Source: Sphingobacteriales bacterium 44-61
GTDB taxonomy: Bacteria; Bacteroidota; Bacteroidia; Chitinophagales; Chitinophagaceae
Length of the DNA: 64,000 bases
Reading direction: 5' to 3'
NCBI GenBank assembly: GCA_001898405.1
Contig: MKTW01000001.1
Location: 558,001-622,000, forward strand
Shown here one piece after another: positions 45,714 through 54,760 of this stretch. A program made the translations under genes and the position numbers. Numbering within the stretch: the stretch's first letter is position 1; each line of letters opens with the position of its first letter. Below the pieces are notes generated by a model. The model was given only the letters and a program-made list of their open reading frames with translations, had not been told where the DNA came from and did no database searches.

Positions 45714-47225
45714 TTGAGCGGCATTAAGAAACTGGCAGGTCAAACTTTATGGTATGGTATTCCAACAATAGCCAGCCGTTTTTTAGGCTACCTGATGAAC
45801 CTGTCCCTGCCGCTTTTATTTGCGCAGCCGGCTACAACCGCTGACCTTACCCAGGTGTACGCGATCATCCCGTTCTTGAATGTGTTATTCACCTATGGGC
45901 TTGAAACAGCTTATTTCCGTTTTGCACAGGACCATGATCAGAAAAAATTATACAATACCCTTTCTGTTTCGCTGATCATTTCCACTATTGTATTTACCGG
46001 TGTACTATTGCTTTGCAAAGAACCAATTGTAAGATGGGCCAGGCTGGAAAAGCATCCTGAATACATCACCTGGATGGCTGGCATTATTTTCTTTGATGCG
46101 CTCTCCACACTTGCTTTTGCAAGACTGCGCCAGGAGAACCGTCCAAAACGTTATGCTTTTGCAAGGATGGCTGGCGTGCTCATGTATGTTGTAGTGATCG
46201 TTATCTTCCTGGGGGTGATCCCAAAATATGTCGAAACTAATAAGGAATCTTTCCTGGGCACTTTTTACAATAAAGATATTGGCATCGGTTATTACCTTAT
46301 CGGTAACCTTTGTGGCAGTATTTTAACATTTATTCTTTTAAGAAAAGAATTCATTCAGATACGCTTCAGTTTTGATGCGGCTCTCTGGAAAAAAGTAATG
46401 CATTATTCATACCCGTTGGTAATAGTGGGTATGGGCGGTATGGTAAATGATATGCTTAGCCGTCTTATTTACCAGCATGTGGTGGACCTGCCTGAACAAC
46501 AGGCCAAACATGAACTGGGCATTTTCGGGAATATTTACAGGCTGGCCGTGCTGGTCACTATCATGATACAGGCATTCCGCATGGCGGCAGAACCATTCTT
46601 CTTCAACCGCTCCCGCGAAGAAAACCCACAGCGTATTTATGCCCGGGTAATGAAGTTTTTTGTGATCGCCTGTTGCTTCATGTTCCTTTTTATCAGCCTT
46701 TATATTGATGTGTTTGCCTGGTTTTTCGAAGCCATTGATAAAGCCACATGGGTAGAGGGGCTGGGTATTGTTCCGCTGCTTGCGCTGGGCAATATCTTCC
46801 TGGGCATTTACTACAATCTCAGTATCTGGTACAAACTGTCCAATAAAAACATGATGGGTGCGGTTATCACGCTTGCAGGTGCAGTGCTCACCATCGTATT
46901 GAACATTATTCTAATTCCCCGGTTCCATTATTTCGGAGCGGCCATTGCCACTTTCTGCTGTTATCTTTTTATGATGATTGTGAGTTATATCATGGGGCAG
47001 AAGTATTATCCCGTTCCTTACCCCCGCAAAAAACTGATCGCTTACCTCGTGATGGTGGTGCTGATCTATCTGCTGCACCTGGGATTGGTGCACATATGGG
47101 CCAACCGTTGGTTCAACCTGGCATCTGCCACCCTGCTTCTTTTTTCATTCGCCTGGTTCATTATCCGTATTGAACGGAAGGAATTGCAGAACCTGCCTGT
47201 TATAGGAAAACTGCTCTACCGTTGA
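45714..47225 (+). CDS. Polysaccharide flippase, Wzx/MATE-like
   Basis: A 503-residue inner-membrane protein with about 14 helices and a basic C-terminus. The opening IKKLAGQTLWYGIPTIASRFLGYLMNLSLP is typical of the MATE/MOP superfamily group that flips lipid-linked sugars. It begins with a TTG codon; a TACATTTG promoter lies 16 nt upstream. No glycosyltransferase genes are near, so the cargo is unknown. It ends 1 nt before the convergent hydrolase gene. Confidence 0.85.
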   Translation: MSGIKKLAGQTLWYGIPTIASRFLGYLMNLSLPLLFAQPATTADLTQVYAIIPFLNVLFTYGLETAYFRFAQDHDQKKLYNTLSVSLIISTIVFTGVLLLCKEPIVRWARLEKHPEYITWMAGIIFFDALSTLAFARLRQENRPKRYAFARMAGVLMYVVVIVIFLGVIPKYVETNKESFLGTFYNKDIGIGYYLIGNLCGSILTFILLRKEFIQIRFSFDAALWKKVMHYSYPLVIVGMGGMVNDMLSRLIYQHVVDLPEQQAKHELGIFGNIYRLAVLVTIMIQAFRMAAEPFFFNRSREENPQRIYARVMKFFVIACCFMFLFISLYIDVFAWFFEAIDKATWVEGLGIVPLLALGNIFLGIYYNLSIWYKLSNKNMMGAVITLAGAVLTIVLNIILIPRFHYFGAAIATFCCYLFMMIVSYIMGQKYYPVPYPRKKLIAYLVMVVLIYLLHLGLVHIWANRWFNLASATLLLFSFAWFIIRIERKELQNLPVIGKLLYR

Positions 47226-47226
47226 G

Positions 47227-47871
47227 TTAATACAATTTCACAAACGGATTATTCATTTTCTCCAACCCGATCGTCGTTACCGGCCCATGTCCGGAATATA
47301 CTTTGGTGTTGTCTGGCAGGGTAAAAAATTTGGTCTGAATGCTGTTGATCAGCGTGGCATAGTCCCCGCCCGGAAGGTCAGTACGGCCAATGCTGCCATT
47401 GAATAATACATCCCCGCCTATCACAAAAGAGCCCGGCTCATAATAAAAAGAGAGGCTGCCGGGAGAATGGCCGGGAGTGAATAGCACTTCCAGTTTTTCA
47501 TCGCCCAGGAAAATTGGTTGGTTTTCCGGAATGAATTCCAATTCCCCTTCATAATGATCAAACGGCAATTGCCAGCGCTCAGCGGCTGCCGGAGCCCGGT
47601 CAAGCACTGGTTTTTCCTTTTCGTGAATATGGGGTATCAGCCCCCAGGTTTCAAATATGAATTTATTGCCAAATACGTGATCGAGATGGCCATGTGTATT
47701 GAGCAGTAAAACCGGTTTCAGGCCGGCCCCTTCGATAGCCGATCTCAGTTCATTGCGTTCCTCCTGAAAATAACAGCCTGGGTCTATAATGCAGCACTCA
47801 CCCTTTTCGTTATACAAAACGTACGTATTCTCCTGGATGGGGCTAAAAGTGAATGTCTTAACAGTTAACAT
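47227..47871 (-). CDS. MBL-fold hydrolase, glyoxalase II-like
   Basis: A 214-residue metallo-beta-lactamase-fold protein. The metal-binding motif is NTHGHLDHVFGN, with further ligands in TPGHSPGSLSFY, GGDVLF and SGHGPVT. It begins YNEKGECCIIDPGC, typical of hydroxyacylglutathione hydrolase-like members. Bacteria of this phylum generally lack glutathione, so another thioester substrate is more likely. The start is well placed. Confidence 0.84.
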   Translation of the reverse strand: MLTVKTFTFSPIQENTYVLYNEKGECCIIDPGCYFQEERNELRSAIEGAGLKPVLLLNTHGHLDHVFGNKFIFETWGLIPHIHEKEKPVLDRAPAAAERWQLPFDHYEGELEFIPENQPIFLGDEKLEVLFTPGHSPGSLSFYYEPGSFVIGGDVLFNGSIGRTDLPGGDYATLINSIQTKFFTLPDNTKVYSGHGPVTTIGLEKMNNPFVKLY

Positions 47872-47911
47872 GATCGGTTTTTCGTATTTTTAAAAATGGG
47901 GGCGAATCCGG

Positions 47912-47919
47912 TACATTTG
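47912..47919 (+). promoter_or_regulatory. Bacteroidota -7 promoter element TACATTTG (fusion protein gene)
   Basis: An exact TAnnTTTG match upstream of the 1,121-residue fusion protein gene. With the start at 48039 the leader would be about 110 nt. Confidence 0.45.
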
Positions 47920-48038
47920 TAAAATAAGAAACAATAAACGATATGCACCCGCTAAATTTCCGGCATCTTACTGATATGCACGAAAAGACCAAACGGGTGA
48001 GAATGATCGGCAGCTTTATAAATAATAAATATTCCCTG

Positions 48039-51000
48039 ATGAATAGCAAAATGAAGGCATTGGTGACCTGCGTTTTAGTGTGTGCAGGAATGGCATCGTA
48101 TGCGCAGGTAGGCACAGTGGAGTTTGGCAAAAACCGCGTGCAATACCAGAAGTTCAAATGGAGATATTATCAAACAACCAACTTCAATACCTATTTCAGC
48201 CAGGACGGGTTAGGACTGGGAAAATATGTGGCCCAGATTGCGGAAACAGAATTACCCGGCATCGAAGAATTTGTGGAGTATGGAATGCAACGCCGCACCA
48301 ATATTGTAGTATATAACAATTTTGATGAACTGCAGCAGTCAAATATCGGCATGGGGATCGACTGGCAGAATACCGGTGGTGTAACCAAACTGGTCAACAA
48401 CAAAATGCTGGTTTACTTTGATGGCAACCATGATAACCTCCGCCGCCAGATACGCCAGGGTATTGCCAGGGTGCTGGTAGAAAATGTTTTGTTTGGTGAT
48501 GACCTGGGCGAATTTGCTGCCAATCAGGCCCTGCTTGATCTGCCGAAATGGTTGACCGACGGTTATATTGAATATGCTGCTGAAAACTGGAGCCCTGAAT
48601 TGGATGATGATCTTCGCGCTACCATGCTTTCCGGCAAATACAGCAATTTTTACCAGTTCGCATTTGAAAAGCCATTGCTCGCCGGCCATGGCTTCTGGAA
48701 ATATATTGCCGATAAATATGGCAAAAACAAAGTCACTTATTTTCTTTACCTCAGCCGCATTTACCGCAACCTCAACAATGCTTCTGAAAAAGTAACTAAA
48801 AAGAAATTCAAGGACCTGCTGAAAGATTTCATGATCGATGTGCCACAGCAGTATTATAAAGATATCCGCAGCCGTAAGAATGCCCCCAAAGGTCAGCTTG
48901 GCGTAAGCGAAGTGATCCGTAAAAAGGATTTTATCCGTTTCAATGCCAATCCTAATCCCAAGAGCTTTACTTATGCAGTAGTGGAATATAAACAGGGTGT
49001 TTACACAGTAGTGCTGAATGAGAACTTTGTGAACCGTAAAGTATTGCTTCGTTTCGGCCACCGCTCCCGCGAAGAAGAGAAGAACCCTAACTACCCTATC
49101 CTTGCCTGGGATGGCAAAGGCACAAGGCTGGCTGTGATATACAGCCTGGAAGGAAAACCAAGATTATTTGTGTATGATGCCCTTAACAGGATCAAAGTTG
49201 CCAAGCAGGACCTGCCCATGTTCAACCAGGTGCAGGACATGAAATATATGCTGGACAATAACACCCTGCTTTTAAGTGCCATCAGAAGCGGGCAAACAGA
49301 TATTTATACTTACAAAATAGATAAGCAGACTTACGACCAGGTCACCAATGATGTGTATGATGACCTGGACCCATCATTTGTCGCTTTCCCAGGCAAAACG
49401 GGAATTCTTTATTCCAGCAACCGCCCATCGGCAACTGCAATAACGCATGATGATTCATTGCCTGCCAAACACTTCAATATTTTCATGGTAGACAACTGGA
49501 ATAAATCAGATTTCAAACAGATATCCCAGCTTACAGCGATGAAATTCGGTAATGCCCGTTTCCCTTCACAATACAATACTTCCCACTTCACATTTGTGAG
49601 TGATGAGAATGGGATCAACAACCGTTATGCGGGTTTCTTCCGGACAGAAAGAGCTGGTCTCGACACACTGGTATTTATTGGTGATGAAGTGTTGCGCAAT
49701 CCTTCGCTTAAAGACGTGGACAGTCTGCTGAAAGAATGGGATAAAACAGATATCGACTCAGTAGGTTTTGTATCCATTACCAATGATTCTTCATACGTGT
49801 TCCCACTCACCAATTACCAAAGCAGCCTTTTGGAAACAAGAACTGCCGGCGATAATCAACAGGTAAGTGAGGTGGTGAAGCTGGGTGATGTAAAACTGCT
49901 TTATCGCCTGCGTGTAGATGAAAATATTTTGCGCCGCCGCAATGTGGCTGCACGCCCCACTGAATACATGAAGCAGATCATGGATGAAGACAAGCGGCAG
50001 AAAAACCGCACAGCCCCTTCACAGCAAAAACAGGATACCGCACCAAAGCAAAATGATTTCTTCCAGAGCGAATTTGCGAACGAAAAGAAAGATACGACCC
50101 AGCTGGGCAAAGTGATCGAAGCGGAAGCATTACCGCAACCGACCATTCTCAGCAAAGCGAAGCTGTATGAATACCGTCCACCAAAATTCTTTGCTGATTA
50201 TGCAGTTACCGGTTTCAACAACTCTGTGCTGGCGGTCAATAAATTCCAGCCTTATGGTGGTGGCGCCGGCCCGATCTATCTTTCCAATGGAAATGACTTC
50301 AATGGCCTGATCAGGCTGGGCACTTCTGATCTGATGGAAGATATCAAGTTTACCGGAGGTATCCGTATTGCTTCCAATCTGCGCGACAATGATGTGTTGT
50401 TCGAGTTCTATAATTTCAGGAAGAGACTGGATTGGGGGGTTACTTACTACCGTTCCAGTACCCAGGTAGGCTTCGTGGATGCACCGCAATACATGGGTAA
50501 GAGCTTCTCCAGCTACTATCTTGCCCGCCTGCGTTATCCGTTTGATAAAACGAAAAGCCTGCGTGCTACTCTCGGTCCCCGCTTTGAAAGGATCGCGGTC
50601 ACCTCGCGCGACGCGATATCACTGGAGATCCCGGATTTTAAATCTACCTATGGCCAACTCAGCCTGGAATATGTATATGATGATGCCATCACACCCGCTA
50701 CGAATATCTGGCATGGCCTGCGGTATAAAATATATGCCGACTGGTTTATGCAAACCAGCAAGCTCACTGAACTGCAGTTGCAGCAAAAGCAGGGCAAGAC
50801 CATGTTCAACGTTGGATTTGATGCACGCCATTACCTGCCCCTTTACCGCAACCTGATCTGGGCACTTCGCGCTGCTGGTGATTTCTCCTTTGGAGATCAG
50901 CAAGTCATTTATTATCTCGGCGGGGTAGACAACTGGTTCGGACCAAAATTCAATGACGGCAATGCGCCTGTTCAACCGAATAATTACACTTACCAGTCAC

Positions 51001-51404
51001 TCGCAGTGAATATGCGTGGGTTCAAGCAAAACGTTGCAAATGGTAACAATGCTGTTGTGATCAACAGTGAATTCAGGCTGCCTGTTTTCACCACATTCTT
51101 CAACAAACCGATCAATAACGCCTTCCTGCGCAATTTCCAGTTGGTACAGTTTGTTGATCTCGGTACGGCATGGGCAGGAAGCGTAAGCAATATCAGGAGA
51201 CCACAAGTTGTTTACTCTACCATTCCTACCGCACCCAGTGTCCGCTTTAAAGCTGGCGGCATTGGTCCTTTTGCAGGTGGCTATGGCTTTGGCGCCCGCA
51301 GCACTCTCCTGGGTTATTTCCTCCGCGTGGATGCAGCCTGGGAAATGAATGGCATTTTCCGCAACAAACCCATGTGGTATTTTGCCATGGGTGTTGATTT
51401 CTAG
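48039..51404 (+). CDS. Envelope protein: peptidase-MA-like domain without HExxH, TolB-like propeller, Omp85-like barrel
   Basis: About 1,121 residues. A signal peptide (MNSKMKALVTCVLVCAGMAS then YAQ) is followed by three parts. First (about 25-270), a gluzincin/peptidase-MA-like domain: LPKWLTDGYIEYAAENW matches the second half of the family motif, but where HExxH belongs the sequence reads QIRQGIARVLV, so zinc ligands are absent. Second (about 340-620), WD40/TolB-like repeats (FVYDALNRIK, DIYTYKIDKQTYDQVT, ILYSSNRPS). Third (about 727 to the end), a beta barrel with an MRGF sequence where Omp85 proteins have the loop-6 RGF/Y motif, and NSEFRLPVF. The final residue is F, as in many outer-membrane proteins. 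No POTRA domains are visible. An earlier ATG at 47943 lacks a good leader. Function unknown. Confidence 0.78.
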   Translation: MNSKMKALVTCVLVCAGMASYAQVGTVEFGKNRVQYQKFKWRYYQTTNFNTYFSQDGLGLGKYVAQIAETELPGIEEFVEYGMQRRTNIVVYNNFDELQQSNIGMGIDWQNTGGVTKLVNNKMLVYFDGNHDNLRRQIRQGIARVLVENVLFGDDLGEFAANQALLDLPKWLTDGYIEYAAENWSPELDDDLRATMLSGKYSNFYQFAFEKPLLAGHGFWKYIADKYGKNKVTYFLYLSRIYRNLNNASEKVTKKKFKDLLKDFMIDVPQQYYKDIRSRKNAPKGQLGVSEVIRKKDFIRFNANPNPKSFTYAVVEYKQGVYTVVLNENFVNRKVLLRFGHRSREEEKNPNYPILAWDGKGTRLAVIYSLEGKPRLFVYDALNRIKVAKQDLPMFNQVQDMKYMLDNNTLLLSAIRSGQTDIYTYKIDKQTYDQVTNDVYDDLDPSFVAFPGKTGILYSSNRPSATAITHDDSLPAKHFNIFMVDNWNKSDFKQISQLTAMKFGNARFPSQYNTSHFTFVSDENGINNRYAGFFRTERAGLDTLVFIGDEVLRNPSLKDVDSLLKEWDKTDIDSVGFVSITNDSSYVFPLTNYQSSLLETRTAGDNQQVSEVVKLGDVKLLYRLRVDENILRRRNVAARPTEYMKQIMDEDKRQKNRTAPSQQKQDTAPKQNDFFQSEFANEKKDTTQLGKVIEAEALPQPTILSKAKLYEYRPPKFFADYAVTGFNNSVLAVNKFQPYGGGAGPIYLSNGNDFNGLIRLGTSDLMEDIKFTGGIRIASNLRDNDVLFEFYNFRKRLDWGVTYYRSSTQVGFVDAPQYMGKSFSSYYLARLRYPFDKTKSLRATLGPRFERIAVTSRDAISLEIPDFKSTYGQLSLEYVYDDAITPATNIWHGLRYKIYADWFMQTSKLTELQLQQKQGKTMFNVGFDARHYLPLYRNLIWALRAAGDFSFGDQQVIYYLGGVDNWFGPKFNDGNAPVQPNNYTYQSLAVNMRGFKQNVANGNNAVVINSEFRLPVFTTFFNKPINNAFLRNFQLVQFVDLGTAWAGSVSNIRRPQVVYSTIPTAPSVRFKAGGIGPFAGGYGFGARSTLLGYFLRVDAAWEMNGIFRNKPMWYFAMGVDF

Positions 51405-51427
51405 TATAAGCTGATCATCATTATAAT

Positions 51428-51460
51428 AAAAGACCTCCGCAATTGCGGAGGTCTTTTCAT
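51428..51460 (+). terminator. Intrinsic terminator after the fusion protein gene
   Basis: A perfect 15-bp palindromic stem (AAAAGACCTCCGCAA / TTGCGGAGGTCTTTT). It ends with a T-run on the plus strand. Confidence 0.93.
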
Positions 51461-51535
51461 TTTCATAAGGGATAAGACAATGGTCATGGTTGGTTTATCA
51501 GAGTACGGCTCAAATATTCTTACTATTTTATCTTT

Positions 51536-52825
51536 TTACCATTGTATTTTTCTTGAATAATGCATGATCACACCGAGGGTAATAAATAACCCTATACTTC
51601 CAAGCAGCAGTGAATAATCCTGCAATTGCAGAATGGTGAATATGTAGCCATAAAGCAATACCAGTAATAAAGACAGCAACCAGCTTAATCTTCCTGACGA
51701 AAGCACCCCTTTTATAAACCAACCTATCAAACCAACTGTAGCAACAGTGGCAAGGATATAAGCGATATTGAAGCCGATATATTCAGAAAAAGAAAGCAAT
51801 AGAGTATAGAATAAAAGCAATGCAGCACCCACCAATGCGTACTGGATAGGGTGAACAGACTTCTTATTCACCATTTCAATAATGAAGAACGCTGCGAATG
51901 TGAGCACGATGCAAAGAATGGCATACTTTACTGAGCGCATGGTTTTTTGATAACCATTCACCGGAATAAAAAGGCCTGTACCAAAAGATGCATTGGTTAG
52001 ATCATAAGATGTTTCTTTCCACAATTGCGGATAGCTACGGGTATGTGAAAGGCTTTTCCAGGAAGCAGAGAAACCATCTCTGGTTATCTGGTATTCGGGT
52101 AGCTGGACACCTGTAAAACTGGGCTCTTTCCAGGGGGAACTGAGCTTTACGGTAGTTTCTTTCCCAACAGGCGTGAACAGCAACTCATGAGAACCATTGA
52201 ACTGCAACTGGGAAGAGAAAGAAATAGCTCCTTCCGGCGATACGTTTACAGGAGCAATGAACGCATCCTTCATAACAGCATTATTGACGGCCGAAGGATT
52301 AAGTGTAACAAGAGAGTCGTTCCACTTCAATTGCATTTCCTCTTTCAGTCCGCGGGGGTCTTGCAGGTTGATACAGACATAAGCTTCATTCCACAAAACA
52401 CTGGATGCATCGATCCGCAGTTGCTTCAGCGGTATTTCGTTGAACTTCCCGGAGATATTCAGGGTGGAAGAATAAAGCATCACCTGGTAAATACCCCGGT
52501 GCCTTTCTTCCGGTTTCATGTCTCCTGTAATAGTCAATTTGTCGGGCAGCAGATAGGCTTGTTTTCTCAGGATGGTGGGTGGGCCTGAAACATTGGCTAC
52601 TGTCTCTGCATAAGGCAATACAAGCACAGGCCCTGTTATGATTTGCGACCCGGCCCATTTGCTGCTTACTTCTTCATAAGCATCTTTCTGCCTTTGTTCC
52701 CTTTCTTTGATCAGTTCCTCCACAAAATAAGCAGGGATCAATAGCAGTAAGACCAATATTCCAATCAGAAGGGCTTTAAAGAAAAGCTTACTCTTTTGCC
52801 AGGCCTGAGCAACGGTTGTTTCCAT
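51536..52825 (-). CDS. creD: CreD-like inner-membrane protein
   Basis: A 429-residue inner-membrane protein of the CreD family. An N-terminal helix (about 15-35) is followed by a large periplasmic domain with GSQIITGPVLVLPY (conserved opening of the CreD ectodomain). Several C-terminal helices follow (about 290-420), with the signature VHPIQYALVGAALLLFYTLLLSFSE. In enterobacteria creD is controlled by CreBC and affects envelope integrity and beta-lactam response. Here it closes an operon that starts with a winged-helix regulator. The link to envelope stress is inferred. Confidence 0.9.
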   Translation of the reverse strand: METTVAQAWQKSKLFFKALLIGILVLLLLIPAYFVEELIKEREQRQKDAYEEVSSKWAGSQIITGPVLVLPYAETVANVSGPPTILRKQAYLLPDKLTITGDMKPEERHRGIYQVMLYSSTLNISGKFNEIPLKQLRIDASSVLWNEAYVCINLQDPRGLKEEMQLKWNDSLVTLNPSAVNNAVMKDAFIAPVNVSPEGAISFSSQLQFNGSHELLFTPVGKETTVKLSSPWKEPSFTGVQLPEYQITRDGFSASWKSLSHTRSYPQLWKETSYDLTNASFGTGLFIPVNGYQKTMRSVKYAILCIVLTFAAFFIIEMVNKKSVHPIQYALVGAALLLFYTLLLSFSEYIGFNIAYILATVATVGLIGWFIKGVLSSGRLSWLLSLLLVLLYGYIFTILQLQDYSLLLGSIGLFITLGVIMHYSRKIQW

Positions 52826-52833
52826 AGTATTTA

Positions 52834-53523
52834 TTATTTAATCGTTTGGTGAAATTGTCCGGCCATCTTTTTGATGGTGATATAGATCAAGGTCATGAAT
52901 ATGGCATACACGCCGATCATGCCCCACTCCATTTTGTAACGAAGCGGATGGATAATGATATCCAATAGCTCATTGAAAAGAGTAAACGGCTTGGCTAGCA
53001 CATCCCAGGTATTGAAGCGCAGGTAACGGCCGATATAAACACCAAAAGCATTCAGCCACATTACCGCAAAAACCACGAGTAAGGAAAAGGAGCGCCCGCT
53101 TACCTGTTGAAGAATGGTTTCCACTTTACGAACAGAAAGAAGCCCAAGCAAAAGGCCATTCCATGCAAAAGAGAAGATCAGTAAAAGATCAAACCATCTT
53201 GGTGCATTATTTAGGTCATCCAGGTGAAAAAGGTCGGTGACGATATAAAATGCGTTAGGAACAAACAGCAGCCATACCAGTAATATCGATACCATGGCTG
53301 GTTTATTCTTCCATATCTGGGGGCGTGTACCGAGCCATTGGCTAACAGCATACGGAACAAACGCAAGGAAAAGATTCCAGATAAGAAAAAGATGGGACAG
53401 TTGTTCCGTAACCAGCACACGTGCCGCTACCAATAAGCAACTGAAGCCGCAGGATATAAGCAGCCATTGCTGCAGGCCAAGGTTGGGAATTTCCAGTTTT
53501 TTCGCAAGGGTTTTATATAACAT
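52834..53523 (-). CDS. DUF1361-family membrane protein
   Basis: A 229-residue protein with about seven helices. The conserved WNLFLAFVPYAVSQWL, WLLFVPNAFYIVTDLFHL and WNAFGVYIGRYLRFNTWD-like (here LNAFGVYIGRYLRFNTWD) segments are typical of DUF1361. Function unknown. It starts inside the end of the DgkA gene (11-bp overlap) and is 8 nt from creD, so it is part of the same operon. Confidence 0.87.
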   Translation of the reverse strand: MLYKTLAKKLEIPNLGLQQWLLISCGFSCLLVAARVLVTEQLSHLFLIWNLFLAFVPYAVSQWLGTRPQIWKNKPAMVSILLVWLLFVPNAFYIVTDLFHLDDLNNAPRWFDLLLIFSFAWNGLLLGLLSVRKVETILQQVSGRSFSLLVVFAVMWLNAFGVYIGRYLRFNTWDVLAKPFTLFNELLDIIIHPLRYKMEWGMIGVYAIFMTLIYITIKKMAGQFHQTIK

Positions 53524-53911
53524 GATCGAGGATTTTAGGTAAGAAAATGATGAGACCGGTGCTAAGTGCAGTAATGGAAGTAACCAGCACAGCTCCTGCA
53601 GCCAGGTCTTTGATCAATCCTGCTTTGGGATGAAAACCGGGAGATACAAAATCAACCAGGTGTTCAATAGCAGTGTTCATGATCTCTGCTGCCCATACTG
53701 CTCCGGTTACGATCAGGAGAGCCAGTAACTCGGTGCCGGTAATATGGAGATAAAAGATGCCAGCTGCAACACCAGCCGTAGCAGCCAGGTGAATGCGGGC
53801 ATTGGGCTCTTCGCGGAAGAACCGGCCAATGCCATTGAATGCATAGCGGAAGCTAAGCATCCGTGATTTGAGGGTTAGAGAACCTTGTTTCATTGTATTA
53901 CTTGATTTCAT
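53513..53911 (-). CDS. DgkA-family diacylglycerol/undecaprenol kinase
   Basis: A 132-residue integral kinase of the DgkA family. The conserved AEIMNTAIEHLVDFV then HPKAGLIKDLAAGAVL contains the active-site E, N, K and D residues. RFFREEPNARIHLAATAG is the usual N-terminal segment. Gram-positive-like members phosphorylate undecaprenol and Gram-negative ones diacylglycerol, so the substrate is open. It overlaps its neighbours on both sides (14 bp and 11 bp); a start at 53893 would remove the first overlap. Confidence 0.9.
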   Translation of the reverse strand: MKSSNTMKQGSLTLKSRMLSFRYAFNGIGRFFREEPNARIHLAATAGVAAGIFYLHITGTELLALLIVTGAVWAAEIMNTAIEHLVDFVSPGFHPKAGLIKDLAAGAVLVTSITALSTGLIIFLPKILDHVI

Positions 53912-54407
53912 ATTGTACTTTAATTTCTGCTGCCTCGAGCCTGCTTATTTTTTTATAGCATATGGTCAATGGTATCAACCCTGCCACACCAAACAAACAA
54001 TCAATAAATCTCCAGCCAAGTGGTATCCCACGGTAATGACCAGCTACCATTGCAAACGGCACCACTACCCAGCAAGCGATCATTCCGAACTCGATCACCC
54101 ATTTATTCCGTACCGGATCACGGAACACCCCGATAAACAAAATGGCCAGTATGAAATGGGCAAACGCAAGCCAGTCATAACCATAAGCCAGGAAAGGAGT
54201 TTTCCTGTTTGTTTCCGCCAATGCCACATAAACTTTATGCAACCAGGAACCCAGTGCTGTATCAGTTGAAAAAAATCGTGTCAGATAAGCCAATTCCTGT
54301 TCAACAGGAATGGCAGTTAAACCACTCAGAAAAAGACTGATCATGAAAAATATCATCCAGCGGCGGATACTGCGGATTTTCTTTTCATTTTTAAAAGTAC
54401 TTTGCAT
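53898..54407 (-). CDS. Conserved membrane protein, unknown
   Basis: A 169-residue protein with about four helices (18-38, 80-98, 106-124, 132-150). The residues GYDWLAFAHFILAILFIGVF followed by RDPVRNKWVIEFGM form a conserved-looking motif. I do not recognise the family. It starts 1 nt after the regulator stop and overlaps the kinase gene start, placing it firmly in the CreD operon. Confidence 0.7.
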   Translation of the reverse strand: MQSTFKNEKKIRSIRRWMIFFMISLFLSGLTAIPVEQELAYLTRFFSTDTALGSWLHKVYVALAETNRKTPFLAYGYDWLAFAHFILAILFIGVFRDPVRNKWVIEFGMIACWVVVPFAMVAGHYRGIPLGWRFIDCLFGVAGLIPLTICYKKISRLEAAEIKVQYEIK

Positions 54408-54408
54408 T

Positions 54409-54732
54409 TCAAAGTGATTGGTTAAAAAAAATTTCCTTTATCCCCTTTATCATATTTTCCAATGCCGAGATGTGGTCTGTAAATGCTTTTTCTCCTGTCC
54501 TCGTCACTGAATAAGTCGTATTCGTTTTCCTTCCAATAAATCCTTTATGTACTTTGATATAACCATTCTCCTCCAGGCTCACTAAATGTGTAGCCAGGTT
54601 GCCGTCCGTTACTTCCAGCATTTGCTTGAGATCATTGAAGCTTACTTCTTCATTGACTACAAGCACACTCATCACGCCCAGGCGGATGCGGTTGTCAAAA
54701 ATTTTATTTAAACCTGTTATCGGATTCTTCAT
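54409..54732 (-). CDS. Winged-helix transcriptional regulator
   Basis: A 107-residue winged helix-turn-helix protein of the ArsR/MarR-like HTH_34 group. NEEVSFNDLKQMLEVTDGNLATHLVSLEENGYI forms the recognition helix region, followed by the wing KVHKGFIGRKTNTTYSVT. No ligand or metal site is visible. An SD-like AGGAG sits 2 nt before the ATG, unusual here. As the second gene of the minus-strand operon it is the likely controller of creD and its neighbours. Confidence 0.88.
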   Translation of the reverse strand: MKNPITGLNKIFDNRIRLGVMSVLVVNEEVSFNDLKQMLEVTDGNLATHLVSLEENGYIKVHKGFIGRKTNTTYSVTRTGEKAFTDHISALENMIKGIKEIFFNQSL

Positions 54733-54760
54733 ACTCCTAATTATCGCAAAGAAAGGCTTT

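Noticed and set aside
48170-48840. Active metallopeptidase domain in the fusion protein
   Set aside because: The HExxH zinc motif is missing, so catalytic activity is unlikely even though the surrounding pattern fits the peptidase-MA family.
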